Shown: piece after piece, positions 48,042 through 60,160 of the stretch
Layout of the letters: every line of letters starts with the position of its first letter
Numbering within the stretch: position 1 is the stretch's first letter
From: Hsuehochloa calcarea
Lineage: Eukaryota; Streptophyta; Magnoliopsida; Poales; Poaceae
NCBI GenBank assembly: GCA_036346395.1
Contig: CM070601.1
Coordinates: 5,897,383 to 5,961,382, forward strand
DNA length: 64,000 nucleotides
Reading direction: 5' to 3'
Notes under the pieces: generated by a model
The model's database searches: none
Told to the model about the DNA's origin: nothing
The model's input: the letters and a program-made list of their open reading frames with translations, nothing else
Position numbers and translations under genes: made by a program

Positions 48042-49465
48042 TTAACATATGCACATACTATACCAGGTAGCAACTCCAGCTTTGTGATCTGCAACATTTC
48101 GCCCTCCATGACCTCTCCCACGACCGCTACTACCCGTGTCGTCGTGACCTTTACCCGACCTGTTATGCTTAGTACACTTGTTCTTTCTATGCACGTAATC
48201 TCCGTAAAGGATACATCTCTTCACAGGGCCTCCGGCTTCGGACTCGTCCATGTCATTTCGGATACGACGAGTCTGCCGACGGCCCTTGCCACCCTTCAAC
48301 AAGTTCAAATCAGGGACTCATATCCTATTTTGCACATCATACTGTGTGAAGTTACCAACAACATCGAATCCACAGATCTCCCCGCTCCAAGTTTGAACCC
48401 ACATTTTCCTTCATGAAGAAGCCCGACACGTACTGCGCGAAATCCATCTTGATCACGCCATATGCAACCAACACATGAGGGCATCGCTTATGGAGTAGCA
48501 TTGGTTTGTTACACGTGCACTGACGAGTGTTGTTGCCCCTCTTATCCAAGGCTCGCCCCGTGTGTGACGACGCCACTCGCCGTTCCAAGCCCACTACAGT
48601 TTCTTAGCAATACCTCCAACCGAAGCTCGTGGTGCCCATAAGGAAGGCTGAGTGCATTCGAGCCTTCCTGCTCTTCTCGACCATGTACTCCATCATCATG
48701 GTACAATAGAGTGTCTGTGCATTCAACATATGCAATGCGACAACACTTTGTCTTTCCTTGAAGTACTTGATTATACCATGTAAGATACCCTCGATGATTG
48801 CAACGAGGGGCATACCACGCAGTCCCCTAATCACCTAATTGTACACCTCGTCCAGATTGGTCGTCATTACGTCGTACCTTGAGTCGTCGATGTTGTAAAG
48901 CAATACCCACTTCTCCACTGGCTCAACCTCGATCCAAGGCGAGAAACATTTGATCTTCCTTGTTGTCCTCTTGTTCAAGTCGGGTGGGTCAATCTCGGGC
49001 AACGAAGCCAACCGTTCCAATACATCGGTTGTGTTTCCAGTAGGTTGTTTGTTCCTCTCCTCGACATGCTTGGTGGTGAACTCATCAAGCTTCTTCCAGA
49101 GTGCATCGAACTTCCTTTGTTGGTTTTGCTTGCACAACCTCTTGAACAGGTTCACCAGCCTCTTGCTCTTGAACTACTTGAAAAATTAGCCCCTAAGCGT
49201 CGCATGCACCAATGATTTTGCAGGTCATGCCATGGAAAAGGCTCAGTTGGATCTTCTTGCGAATTTTTATTGGCCTAATCAAGCCGGCATGTCGGTCATA
49301 TCTTATGCAAACGCCTGGGCATTCACCAATGATTCCAACCATGAGGTGCCTGAAGAACCATAACCACCTATCGAAGTTCTCACTCTCCACAAATGCAAAT
49401 AGCCATGGGAAGGATCTTATTGTTCCCCGATTGTCGGAGATTAAGCATTCCCAGCAAAGGTTAGC
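48042..49465 (-). pseudogene. Mutator-like (MULE) transposase, C-terminal two-thirds
   Basis: Minus-strand pieces in order. 49193-49465 has FAFVESENFDRWLWFFRHL, GVCIRYDRHAGL and HWCMRRLGANF, the end of the MULE transposase core. 48835-49155 has LFKRLCKQNQQRKFDALWKK, a PEIDPPDLN block and VMTTNLDEVYN. 48604-48834 has RGLRGMPLVAIIEGILHG. 48352-48594 has a SWIM zinc finger CTCNKPMLLHKRCPHVLVA (CxC...CxH). 48042-48308 ends in a zinc-knuckle-like RCILYGDYVHRKNKC with one Cys replaced by Tyr. The N-terminal MULE region is replaced by gypsy gag. Several frame breaks make it nonfunctional. Confidence 0.85.
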
Positions 49466-49719
49466 CAACTCCTGCTGGAGTGCCTCATGCGCCTCCCGTG
49501 TTATGCCCGAAGCCCCCATGGGCTGGTTCGTCTCGAGAATACCGGGCAGCCCTTCGCCACCGATGATATTTTCGCGTGCGGAGTTGTCTGTTCCTTCCTC
49601 CGCGGCGAGGGCAGCAGCTGCTGCCGCCACCGAAGTTCTAGTGCGCTTGGCCCTGAGGAGGCCAAGCAGTACTGTTGTTGCTCGGCTCTGGCCACGGACG
49701 CTTTTCGAGGTGGTGCCAT
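49466..49719 (-). pseudogene. Start of a gypsy gag, joined to the MULE
   Basis: Begins MAPPRKASVARAEQQQ at ATG 49719, then, after a frame change, an Ala-rich segment (AAAAAALAAEEG) and REAHEALQQELANLCWE. This is the usual N-terminus of minus-strand TGGCGCC-primed gypsy gag. The frame then passes without a stop into MULE sequence at about 49465. A 17-bp direct repeat (GTGGTGCCATTCTACGC) sits at the start codon. Confidence 0.6.
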
Positions 49720-49770
49720 TCTACGCGTGGTGCCATTCTACGCTTCGGAATTGGGCTTACTTCTGCCGAA

Positions 49771-49787
49771 CCCCACGGACGGCGCCA
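49771..49787 (-). other. Primer-binding site of the gypsy fragment
   Basis: On the minus strand TGGCGCCGTCCGTGGGG, almost the same as the site at 21673-21690. It separates the LTR on its right from the gag start 52 bp away. Confidence 0.7.
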
Positions 49788-50560
49788 ACTATCGTAGAAT
49801 AAAAACTAGACAGTAGAAGAGGGTGACCTCTGCTACTTTTGAGAATGCCGAAGGATCCTCGGAATGGGGATCAACAGTTGTAAAATGTGTATTAATTAGA
49901 AAACCAGAAGAAAAATCCCCCTTTTTACATGGGGTGCCCCCCTATTTGTAGGCATATTTTTACATTACTATCTTAACCCTACAGGAGAACTGTACACATA
50001 GGGGCTGCATGGACTTTTGCTCCCCTACACGTAGGTCTCGGTCCACGGTGAGTCTTCCTGCACTTTGCCCATTTGGCTGATACACCTGGTCCACCCGCGC
50101 CCGGAGTATCACACCTTAGGGGAGTCCTCTAGGCTTTCCGAGGTACCGAAGGCAGTCCGAAAGGCCTGCTGCTTCGGACCTCGTGAGGCACCGAGGACCC
50201 TACGGGGGTGCTTCGGGTCTCTAACGAAGGCGGTCCGGAGGGCCTACTGCTTTGCGACTTTCCAAAGCACGAAAGACCCTTCGAGGGCACTTCAGGTCTC
50301 GCTCGAAGGTGGCCCGAAGGGCCTGCTGCTTCGGACCTTGCGAGGCACCGAAGACCCTTCAGGGGCACTTCGGGTTTCACTCGAAGATGGCCCGAAGGGC
50401 CTGCTGCTTTGGACCTTGCGAGGCACCGAAGATCCTCCGGGCTACCTCGAGTCTTCGGCCTGGGAGTCCTCTCCGGGCCTTGCGAGTGACATGGCTTTGC
50501 CTGGCCGTTGGGGCTGGTGGGGCCGCCCCTACGACAACACCCATTCATAGCCACGACGCA
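49788..50560 (-). repeat. LTR-like region of the gypsy fragment
   Basis: By position, next to the primer-binding site, this is the 5' LTR of the minus-strand gypsy remnant. It contains four copies of a 78-bp tandem repeat (50163-50475). The outer boundary cannot be fixed because no partner LTR is in the window; 50560 is an estimate. Confidence 0.5.
50163..50475. repeat. 78-bp tandem repeat, four copies
   Basis: Units start GGCCTGCTGCTTCGGACC at 50163, 50241, 50320 and 50398 (spacing 78, 79, 78). Each includes GAGGCACCGAAGACCC and CTTCGGGTCTC words. Copies 3 and 4 are nearly the same; copies 1 and 2 have drifted. The period is 26 codons, which keeps frames open on both strands. Confidence 0.85.
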
Positions 50561-51971
50561 TGAACGCTTCCATCCAGGTTTGTCATAACTTTGTTCGCTC
50601 CATCGGCCTCAACTCCCAACGGACCGCTTCTGGCGAATAGCTCCACAAACATCTCACGGTGACACCATACAATGTTGGGTCCAGCGAGAAGCTGCATGTC
50701 AGTCATTGCAACACCTTCCATATTTTAAGATTATCCGAGTTCGGTTGATATATTATGGTATGCAGAAAACTACTCAAATCAACCTCACATAACCCCTCAT
50801 GAACTTCTCCATGTTCGTAAAACACTGAAAAATCGTTGACCTAACATATATGCCACACAACTCAAGATTTTTAGAACAGGTGCTAATTAAGCATGCTACG
50901 TCGAGTCTAACGAAAATCAAATGTGCCACTAAGCTATGTATATTGTTGTTAGCCTAACATATTTTTATCAGAGTGACCAACAAATTACATGAGAAGGACG
51001 AACTCACTATCAAAGGACAAGTACACCAAGGCACGCCAAGCCAAGGGCAGTGTCTCCCCCTCCTTTGGCACTCTCCCCCCTTCTCTTTCTGTCGTGCGAG
51101 TGGATTCAGATTGGAATCAGTCGACTATATCGGCCTTCAATCACAACAGCATGGCGCGACTGGTGTCAAGTGGCTATCAGTCACACAAGGGAGGCACAAC
51201 TAGGCGATGTGGCTCAACGTCGTCTACTCGTTGCACGACTGAGTGTCCACATGCCTCAGTCGCGCAACGAGCACACCTGTGTGGGCTCAAATCGCTATCC
51301 CACCGCGCGATTGGGCCTAATTGTCTAGTGGACTAGCGACTAAGGGTTATTTCAGTAAAAAAAATTATTTTTGTAAAAAGATTAAAAATGTTTATTTTCA
51401 TATATTTTTTCAAATTTCAGTAATAACAAGCAAATAGCTCATACCGTACGTAGCAAGACATTTTCTAGCCAACTAATAACCCAAATTTAATCAAGTGATC
51501 GGTTACGGATAGTGCCAGCAACCAGTCATTGGTACAGCTAAAACCCTAATTGGAGCTTCGAGTAGGCATAAACAGGTGTGTGAGTCCACCTAGCTAGTTA
51601 CCTTTACCATTTGGGTCATCATTTGACCTTCCCTCACTATATTCAATCTGTACCAGCTCCACTTAGGGAAATATGATTATCAAGAAAATGAAGATGGTAA
51701 AGCACACCAAGTTACCAACTGATGTGCACATAGGCAACAATATGTCATCCTATAGATAAGAACTAACTGGCAAGAGGTAACAATTACCAATCCCAGCTAA
51801 CATAAACTAGGAGCTAGTAACAAGCCACTTCTACATCCAGCCACAACATCTCTAATTTTGATTAACTGGGTTGATAGAATACGGAACACATAAATCACAA
51901 AGAGCTTTTGAGAACTACAGTACAGAAAATACAAACTTAATGTTACAAAAGAGTAGATTCTCATTTCATCT
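50561..51971. other. Intergenic region; includes 3' flank of the TXNDC9-like gene
   Basis: No gene recognised. A GC-richer stretch at 50990-51340 has short frames on the + strand with repeated GCGCGACTG / CGCAACGAG words, probably transposon-derived. The last 100-200 bp before 51972 probably include the 3' UTR of the minus-strand gene. Confidence 0.45.
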
Positions 51972-53236
51972 TCATTCTGAGTCAGAATCATGAGCAGTTG
52001 ACGATCTAATCCTCCTGTTCTTCGACATATCAGTATCGTCATCTTCATCGTCATCCTCACCTTTCTTTTTTTCATCAATTATACCTATATTTGTGGACGT
52101 TAGCATCTTTTTATTCCAAACTGTGAAGAAATGCTTTAGGGAAAAGTAACAGCGCTAACCTTTCATTTTGAGAAGATTTTCCAATGCTCTTGTCGGAAAA
52201 TCATCTTTAGTCCCAAGGTCTTGAAACCCGACTAGCCGGTCAACAGCAATACCCTTCCTGAAGTATGAAAACATCAATTGGACCACAAGAACATAATATC
52301 TTTGACTCTCAGATTGGCCCTTACATGATGAAATCATGAAGTGGGAATAATAAGGAGCACCAAACAGTTCAGGACACATTATCCAATGGGTAGAAGTCAT
52401 GAACAATTTATGATCTTACTTGAACAATATAACACATGGCAGTGTTTTGATTGCCAATTTTGCCACAAAGAAGGGAGCATTCTGCAGTAGTTATCAACAA
52501 GATTAGCCTTCATCATTGTAGTAAAATGGAAGTAACTTAAAGCTAATAGCAATAGCATACGAACTTCAGCATCAAGCTTGATGAATTTTGTTGCCAAATA
52601 GACCGGTACAAGGGCCTTCAAATGCTTATCCATGATCCTACCAAAGATTTGCAGAGATATCCGTTAATACCCATCAGGGTCAAGAGTAAAGCAATTTATG
52701 TAAAAGAGATGTTATGGCATACTTGCAACGGTAAAATTCATGGTGGTAGAAATGGCAGATGACCTTTTCACTGCCAGTGACCTCCCCTAGGAAATCTCCT
52801 TCAGTTATCTCCCTGTATTCACCGTGACCTTGCCTTTTTAGCACTTCACGCTTCTCGACCTCTTTCTGTTGTACAGAGAAAATTGAGAAACTGAATGAAA
52901 CAGCACAGCACTTACACAAGCTTCAGAACCGCAAAATGCAGATCAGTACCTTCAGAGCAGCAATTCTCTCTGCATGCAACTTCTCAAGCTCTGGGTCCTA
53001 CAGAGCAGTTCCACAATATAATGATAATGTGATAAACACCAAAAATACTCCGTGTTCTACACAGAACGCAAAAACAAGAGAAACAAAAAGATATGGTGTA
53101 CACTCACATCCAATAACTCATCAAGATCAACTTCATCATGGCTTGCAGCTGCTGCTTGAGCCTTCTCTTTACCTACGATTTCCTAAAATTGTAACTATGT
53201 CAGTATCACAAAAAGAAAAACCATAATGGAACTTCC

Positions 53237-53282
<46 letters not shown>

Positions 53283-54444
53283 CAACTAAATGTGGTAGCA
53301 AAAAAAAGTCTTTTACCCCGATCATACAAAGAACAGAAGACTACAAATGGCATAAACAAAAAGAGAAGATTTACATAGCCAATAACATTACAGATTGTAA
53401 AAATTCAAGCATAAATAAAAGAAACAAGTGGTGTGGGACTAAAAAAACTGCATTTTTTTAGTTGCTGCCAGTCTATGGAAAATCCATCTTGGTATATAAA
53501 GGGGTACTTAAAATGACACAACATGCAGTCATGCAAGAGCATAGGCACCAGAAATAACAAAGTGAGGAGGCATAACAAGTAACCCATTTCCGTATGTATA
53601 AGAATGTCCAATGGAGCACCATCCACTCCAAGGTCATCATATGGCCGATACTTTAATGGTTCCGAAGTCCGGAATTTGCCAATTTGAAGCCATTTCTAGC
53701 CATGTTCATTGGTTAAGTTCTTCTTGTAAACCTCTTGCCATATAAATCCTCTGATATGACATAAAGCCTCACAATTCACATATCTCGTATGCAGAATGAA
53801 ATACACCGGCATTAGACCCAACGCTGTATTTGTTGTCCTGGAATACGAGAAACTGAACTGGAACTAGTACATCCTGTTTTCAAATAAACCTCCCCCGAGT
53901 ATTAAAGATGTAACCATTTTGTGAGAATCTCAAAACAGCGTGCGGTCCCGAAACCAAATATTTGACACGAACTAATACAACCTAATTGCCAAATTCGACG
54001 CATTGGTCTTTTTGGGAAGACGAAGAACTGCAGTTACTTGAGCGAGGTTGTGTTGTAGATCGATGGAATGAGTGTGCTGGTAAGAACTAGGTGCACATCA
54101 AGAGCCACCAGGAGTCAGCGAGGACGGGTCAGTTGCAGATTCCAATGAAGAACCTGTGGACTGGATGGATCATGCACGCACGCCGGCCTGTTCCGAGATC
54201 CAGAACGCCGGCGTCGGTAGCCCCTCGTCCGATTCCGCGATCCACCGGCCATGTGTCAGAGCGGAGGAGTAAGAATCGCGACGCGAAAAGGTGTGGCATC
54301 TCGGAGGAGGAGGAGGGGGTTGTTATACTGGAAGAGGAGCGTCGAGGGTTGGTAGGTCACCTTCTGGTAGTCGCGGGCGGCGGCGGCCATGACGTTGCCG
54401 AAGGCCAGGCCGGAGAGCGTCGACTTCACCGCGTCCGGATCCAT
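51972..54444 (-). CDS. TXNDC9: TXNDC9 / phosducin-like protein 3 homologue, 8 exons, 231 aa
   Basis: Exons (-): 54361-54444, 53108-53182, 52950-52997, 52723-52865, 52565-52637, 52420-52481, 52160-52257, 51972-52084. All introns are GT-AG and the phases join exactly to 696 nt (231 codons plus stop). The protein starts MDPDAVKSTLSGLAFGNVMA, has a charged helical segment (EKLHAERIAALKKEVEKR), then a thioredoxin-like fold at about residues 75-195 (GDFLGEVTGSEKVICHFYH, HLKALVPVYLATKFIKLDA, LAIKTLPCVILFK, RLVGFQDLGTKDDF) and an acidic, basic-then-Ser tail (DDDEDDDTD...SKNRR). There is no CxxC redox pair, as is usual for this family. Family members bind the chaperonin CCT/TRiC and affect tubulin and actin folding in the cytosol; that role is inferred here. 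Human family members are of similar length. The exons contain no damage. Confidence 0.95.
53238..53281. repeat. (TA)n microsatellite in intron 1
   Basis: About 22 TA units in the large first intron of the TXNDC9-like gene, between exons 1 and 2. A likely length-polymorphic marker. Confidence 0.9.
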
Positions 54445-54587
54445 CTCTCCTAATCGCGCGCCGGCGCCTTCCTCCTCCTCCGCCTCCGCTTCGGCTCGAC
54501 GGAGATTTGCTCCGGTTGGGTGCAGGTGGTGTTTGGAGAGCGAAGTGTTGTTGCAGGCTTACTCGCCTCAGGAGCCTCAGGAGCAAC

Positions 54588-54596
54588 TTATTTATA
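54588..54596 (-). promoter_or_regulatory. TATA box of the TXNDC9-like gene
   Basis: TATAAATAA on the minus strand, about 145 nt upstream of the start codon at 54444 and embedded in a GC-richer stretch with repeated CCTGAGGCGAG words. With a start 30 nt downstream, the 5' UTR would be about 110 nt. Confidence 0.6.
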
Positions 54597-54739
54597 CTCG
54601 CCTCAGCAAAAATTAAGCCCAACAGGCCTAGAACGGCCTTCCATTAAAGTTGGCTAGCAGAATTTGGGCTCCTTTGAGCCCATCTTATTTTTTCAGTTGT
54701 TTTGCCCTTTTAGCCTTGTTTAGATAGGTAAGGTCGTAG

Positions 54740-55165
54740 GGTTTAAACTCAATCTCATAGATTTTTTTATGATTTAATTTATTTTAAAAATATATTTTCA
54801 AGATAACATCTCTATAACTTTATTATCAATTCTGACCACTTTGGTTATAAAACAACGTATGACGTGGCAAAAACATGTTATGCCACGGACCTCGACGTGG
54901 CAAACGAATACTGTCACGTCGTCACCCTTGGTGTGACAGAACTTAGCCCCAAATATGGATATGCGCTGACTCGGAGGGCTATCGTGATAGCTTTAGTCAC
55001 GCCGTTGTACGTAGCGTGACAGAGTGTTTTGTCACGCCGCGCGTTGTGCCGTGACCAAAGGGTCGGAATTAGAAATAAGTTATAGAGATGTTATCTTTAA
55101 AATATTTTTAAAAAATAGATTAAATCATAATAAAAAAATCAACCTAAATCATAATATAATAAAAT
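54740..55165. mobile_element. Foldback MITE with ~90-bp inverted arms
   Basis: The left arm 54749-54838 and the right arm 55060-55148 are reverse complements with some mismatches (shared blocks ATGATTTAAT, AGATAACATCTCTATAACTT and TCTGACC/GGTCGGA). The centre is full of GACGTGGCA, GTGTGACAG and GTCACGCCG words in both orientations. It has no coding capacity. The outermost bases and target duplication are not clear. It lies about 150 bp upstream of the TATA box of the TXNDC9-like gene. Confidence 0.75.
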
Positions 55166-56048
55166 TCAACCTCGTAAGGTAGCTATGTCTTGGCTGTTTT
55201 TGGTGCTGCGATGAATCCAGGTGCGTCCATGATTTGGCAGGATTCAATCTCAGAAGAAGTAATTTCAGTGGTAGCAAACGATTCTGCTGCTGCTTTGGTA
55301 TAATGGAATGATGATGATTCTTTATAATTTTTTTAAAAAACGGAGATCAAGGTTCTAAATAGGTAGCTATAGCTACGCCATAGCTTTTCTACACCTCAAA
55401 CAGTAAGCCACAAAATAGGTAAATAGCTAGCTATAATAGTATGCTGTACCTTTTTTAGGAGCTTACCGCGAAGCAGCGAAAATCACGAGTTAAAACCTTG
55501 ACAAGAATTTTAGTTTAATCATCACCCATCCAAACAAGTCTTCTTGGGTTAAAATACCCTCTGGTATCTCGAATTTTATGGGGGTGTGGTTTTGTTAAAC
55601 TGGGGCAAAATATATATATTCTGACTGCAGAGTGGAGGATAATACGGCATATATGCTGTTTTTTTGTAATGGGCACATCAACCGGTGAAAAGGGAAAATG
55701 GCTGAGAATCGCACAATGGATCACCAATTCTGACCGACTAAACCAACCACGAGTCCAGTAAACGCATGAAAAGTGGTAGCCGTCACAACGCAATCAAGGA
55801 TTTGAGCTCGGTGAAGTAAACCATTCATTCGGTATAAAATTTAAAGTTTGTCATTTTTCGAGATAGATATCCCCTTGTTACAATGTACAAAAAAAAGACC
55901 AATGATATCGTATCGCCCCACATTGGGCCGCAGATACAAGAAACACCTGACATGGACTTCGTATTGCCTCCTGTACAACTGGGTTTGCGCTGGTCCTAAA
56001 TTTAAGGTCATCATCATCGTAAACCATCAGTATGATCTGATGCGTGGG
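55166..56048. other. Intergenic, between MITE and RING-CH gene 3' end
   Basis: AT-rich, with no gene recognised. The part next to 56048 probably includes the 3' UTR of the minus-strand RING-CH gene, whose stop codon is at 56049-56051. Confidence 0.45.
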
Positions 56049-59000
56049 CTATAGAAGTCCCAGAGACTTGAGCTGCTGGACGTGCTCCGAAGGGAGTGGC
56101 GGCGGACACCAATCTGTGCGCTCACCATCAACATCTTCCACGACGTATTCCTGGAGAACACCGAATTGAACTTGAGTACAGCAGAGAGAGAGAGAGAAAC
56201 TATGGTAAAAATAAGCTGACAAATGAGTAACGAGCGATGCTCACCTTTGTTAGCATTCGTTTGGCAAGAATGTGGTAGTGCCGCTGCCAGATCCGCTGGC
56301 CTACCATCGTCGCTACCAGAACGCTGTAAAAGATGCCGATAACCGTGAACAGCCCAAGCATGATCACTCCCATGATGAAGATCAACGGTAACCCTGCTTC
56401 CCCAGCGCCTCCCAAGCAACCACCGCACTCACCAGCTGTAGTTGCGCAGCCTTCAAAGCATGTGGTGCAGTCAGTCCACATGCAAAGCGTGCCAGGAAGA
56501 TGGCAATCTGCACACATCCTGAAAACAAAACAGAATTGTGAGTGTACAACATACGGATGAACCAGCATGCATCATTAGCGGCTAATTCATATAGTCACCA
56601 AATAAACTGAAGCATACCCTGGTTGGCAGCAACAAAGACATAATTCTCGACACGGCTGAGCCAAGTCATTCCGCACTCTTCGATCATAGCAAGTTATGAA
56701 GCATCCTGATAACCCGAGAAAAGCAAAAAACAATAACGCCCCTGTAGCCAGAAGAAAAATGCTCAATTCACATTAGAATTTAAACAGGATGTGCAACAGA
56801 AGATACATCATAAGTCTTAGCAACATAGTGTTCCCACAGATTTAGGGACTATATAGATTTCGCACATGATATAGATCACACATACCCTAGTATTAGTCCC
56901 TCATAAGTCACAACATAAACTTTAGAAAGTAATGAATGCGGTAGGAAGAAGAGAACATGCATATATGGACATTTTTACATGGAACCAGGCAACAAGCAAT
57001 CTATGATAACAGGTCAATATCATAACATGCACCATTAGTCATAATACAGAAGGTTCAACCACTGAACCATGATTAGAAGCATGTTCCCTGTTCCTCCAAC
57101 CATGAGCTACACTCTGGTAGTTTGGCTAATATAGTTTATATATTGGAAGGACCAAACTTGACTACATCTCTGTCCAACAAAATTGTTCATTGCCGAGTTT
57201 TAGCATGAGCTCAGAAATTAAACTTAGGCACTAGCAAAGTAGAAGTTTCTGAGCTTGGTTTTGTCACATGCCTGCCCTCATTTTATGAGGTATACATCAT
57301 AACATGCACAGGTGGCTGAACATTACAAAATGAAACAACTTATTGATTGGACCATGGAACTTCACAAGACCTTCTTTCCCCCTTTTTAGTAATATGATGC
57401 TTGAGTAGTTGCAAGCAAAGCTTGACATAATCATTTGCAAGTGACCACTTCAATCATTGCCATGCATCTAAGTGGGAAAGACAACTCATATTCTTTACTC
57501 TTATATTTTCTTTTCTACACTCTGTCCTTTCTTATACGATTGAGGATTGTCAAACAGAGTGTACACTCATTGCAGATTTCACTTTGTAAAACCTACAACT
57601 CCCATGCAATTGAATTCTGAGGATGGATGGTCTCATTTACAATAGAGAGAATCCTCACAATTAGGGTATGATTTCATCAAACAGACAGGCAAAATAGGTA
57701 AAAGTAATAACAAAAGATGCAAATGATTAAGTAGTTTACCACATATATAATAAAAACTAACTTCATTATCAAAACCCCAGGCCGTCCTCAACCAATATTG
57801 CTGGTACCCATCAATAAAATGTACCAAATATGCCAATGCAGAGATGACCTGAACAAAGGAATAAGAAATACTCTTTTATCACTCAATAGAATGTAGACAA
57901 TGGATAAGTAACAAAAAAAATCTAAGACTTACAAACTGGACTAGAGCAAAGATGAATAATATATCTCTAGTAACAAAGAAACGAAACTTCAGTGTTCGCC
58001 ATTTCCTGTCAGTGTGGACATGAACCCTCAAATAATAAGGAGCTTTGCAGGTGGTGCAATGAGAAAATGCAAATCCCTCCTGTATTTGAATAAACATCGC
58101 ATTGTTAGTTTTCTCGCAAGACAAACAATTCCATTACAAAAGCAAGCTTCAAATAACTCAGGCCACAAAATGCAAAGAGGCAAACCGCTGAATGCTTTTA
58201 CATTTACATCAGGGAAAGGTTCAGTATTTACTACTTTGTTTTACAAGAGATTTCACATTTCTGAGGAGTTGAAAGAAAAAAAACATGCATGCTTTCTACT
58301 CTAAACAATTGAATTCTCCATTCGTCAAAAGCAATCAATATGTTTAAGTGTCATAATCTGAATTATCCAACCTCCAACACCATCCCAACCTCCATCTGCA
58401 ATTACCTACCTCCATCTGCAATTACCTACCTCCATCTGCAATTACCTACCAGCACAACTTCCTATTGGATGCAGACATTCCAACACCCTAACAGAAAGCA
58501 GACTTTGCAATACTACCTACCAGAATTGGACCTGGAAACATCTACCTAACAACCTGGAACATCCACATTTTATAATTTTCAAATGTAGTATACTGTAAGC
58601 CAAGAAAAATAAAATTGACATAATTATTATAGTTTTATCAAAACTGTATCTTGAAAGCGAAAAATCAAAGGGGAAAACTGTCTACACATAATGTTCAGGC
58701 AATACATAAATTAATGATTGTATCTTCAAAAGCATGCCCTTTTCAGTCAACTCAAGTAATGCCATGTCAATTTTGTGTTTCTATCTTTGTTTCGGTTATA
58801 TGTAACTCGCTCACCAAAAAAATATTGCATTTCTAGTGGCAAAATACACATCAACAAGATGAAATGTTATATACTTGCTTAGTTTTTATCTAAAAGACAT
58901 GTTAATGTTGTAAAGTTTAATGATTATCTTATATATACCAACAGAAGTCTGCCCTACTGTCAATTGTGCAATTTCCCTACAAAGTTGAGCCATCCCAGCA

Positions 59001-60160
59001 ATTGAGAGTTACTCATCTATAATCAAAACGGCAAACGGGATAACACATGCATACAAGACAAAGGTTTTCACACATTTGTAATCAACAAAGAACATCTCAA
59101 AAAAAATAAGCATGCCAGATTGCCAAGATTTTATCATCAAATTAAGTTATTCATGAAATTTTGCAGCACTATATATTTGATGCAACCAAACCACGATACT
59201 TAAAATGATCAGATATCCAAACATTTCAACAAGAAATTACTTCGAATTAATATCCTGGTGAATCAAATACAATTATGTGCACAAATCATGATAGCATTCT
59301 GTCAAACAGGCTCACACCAACTGAAAATTGATTTGTGTTTCAGGGATACTAATGGTAAACTATGCAAATATGCAATGCACCTTTGAAAACCAAAATTTTC
59401 ACACATGATGATTTCAATAGGATTGAAAACAAAGCTGTAAACTTACACAAACACATGATATGATTCCGTTAGCCCATTACGCACTCAATACATCATTATA
59501 CGGCACTAACCAAACATCGGAAGATATGCACAGGTTGAATAAGTCACCACTACACGGCAACAAACCGCACCAACAAGTACATCTAAGCACAGCACGCATC
59601 CAGAAGGTAATGCTTCCACGCATTCACATAACTAAACCAAGAAAGTCACAGCTGCAACAGTCAATGAATTCATCACATGGTTACATCGCTTCTTAGCTCT
59701 CAAGATAGCAACAAATTAGCTCACGGCCATCTACAAAAAATGCTGCTAAACCCCGATCTCTCCCAAACAGACGACAACACCATTCCGCCCAATTTTTCAC
59801 GCACAAGAAGACCCGGACACCGGCACCGAAATAGCGGGCAAAGCACTTTACCTTGACGGCCCTCCAGTGATCAAGGCAGTCGCGGTGGACGTACTTGGAC
59901 GTCCCCTTGCACTTGCACGGCGCGATGAAATCCCTCCCTGCACACGCACACCGAGACAAGCAGTCAGATCCCCCTGCGAGGAATTGCGGCGAAATTAAGC
60001 GCGGGACTGCAGCAGCGCGCGAATCTAGGGCCGAACCGTCGGTCTCGAGGCAGATCCGGCACTGCAACTGGTCCCCGGCACCGGCCTCGAGGTCGATCTC
60101 CGACGGCGGCGGGATCAGCGGCGACGACGCCAACGACCCCCTCGACGCCTGCTCCTCCAT
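56049..60160 (-). CDS. RING-CH (MARCH-like) membrane E3 ubiquitin ligase, 7 exons, 321 aa
   Basis: Exons (-): 60037-60160, 59852-59937, 57933-58079, 57740-57848, 56618-56741, 56245-56518, 56049-56150. Splice sites are GT-AG and the phases close to 966 nt. The first in-frame codon farther out (60178) is GTG, so ATG 60160 in CCCCGATGG is the start. The C4HC3 RING-CH finger spans about residues 34-84: CRIC, then CKCKG, VHRDC and HCTTC. Three hydrophobic segments follow, near 108-132 (ILFIFALVQFVISALAYLVH), 156-174 (ALLFFAFLGLSGCFITCY) and 241-268 (LPLIFIMGVIMLGLFTVIG). Between the last two is a Cys-rich loop (ELCLCCCQPG, MCADCH, CTTCFEGC). RING-CH proteins transfer ubiquitin to membrane proteins at endomembranes; the substrate here is unknown. 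No frame damage. Confidence 0.93.
58390..58449. repeat. 20-bp tandem repeat x3 in RING-CH intron 2
   Basis: Three exact copies of CTCCATCTGCAATTACCTAC (58390, 58410, 58430) within the 1.77-kb second intron. A recent local duplication with no coding role. Confidence 0.9.

Noticed and set aside
49212..49802. Plus-strand 196-codon frame
   Set aside because: Antisense to the gag-MULE pseudogene, which is recognisable on the other strand.
50065..50554. Frames of 141-161 codons on both strands
   Set aside because: Created by the 78-bp tandem repeat, whose period is a multiple of three.
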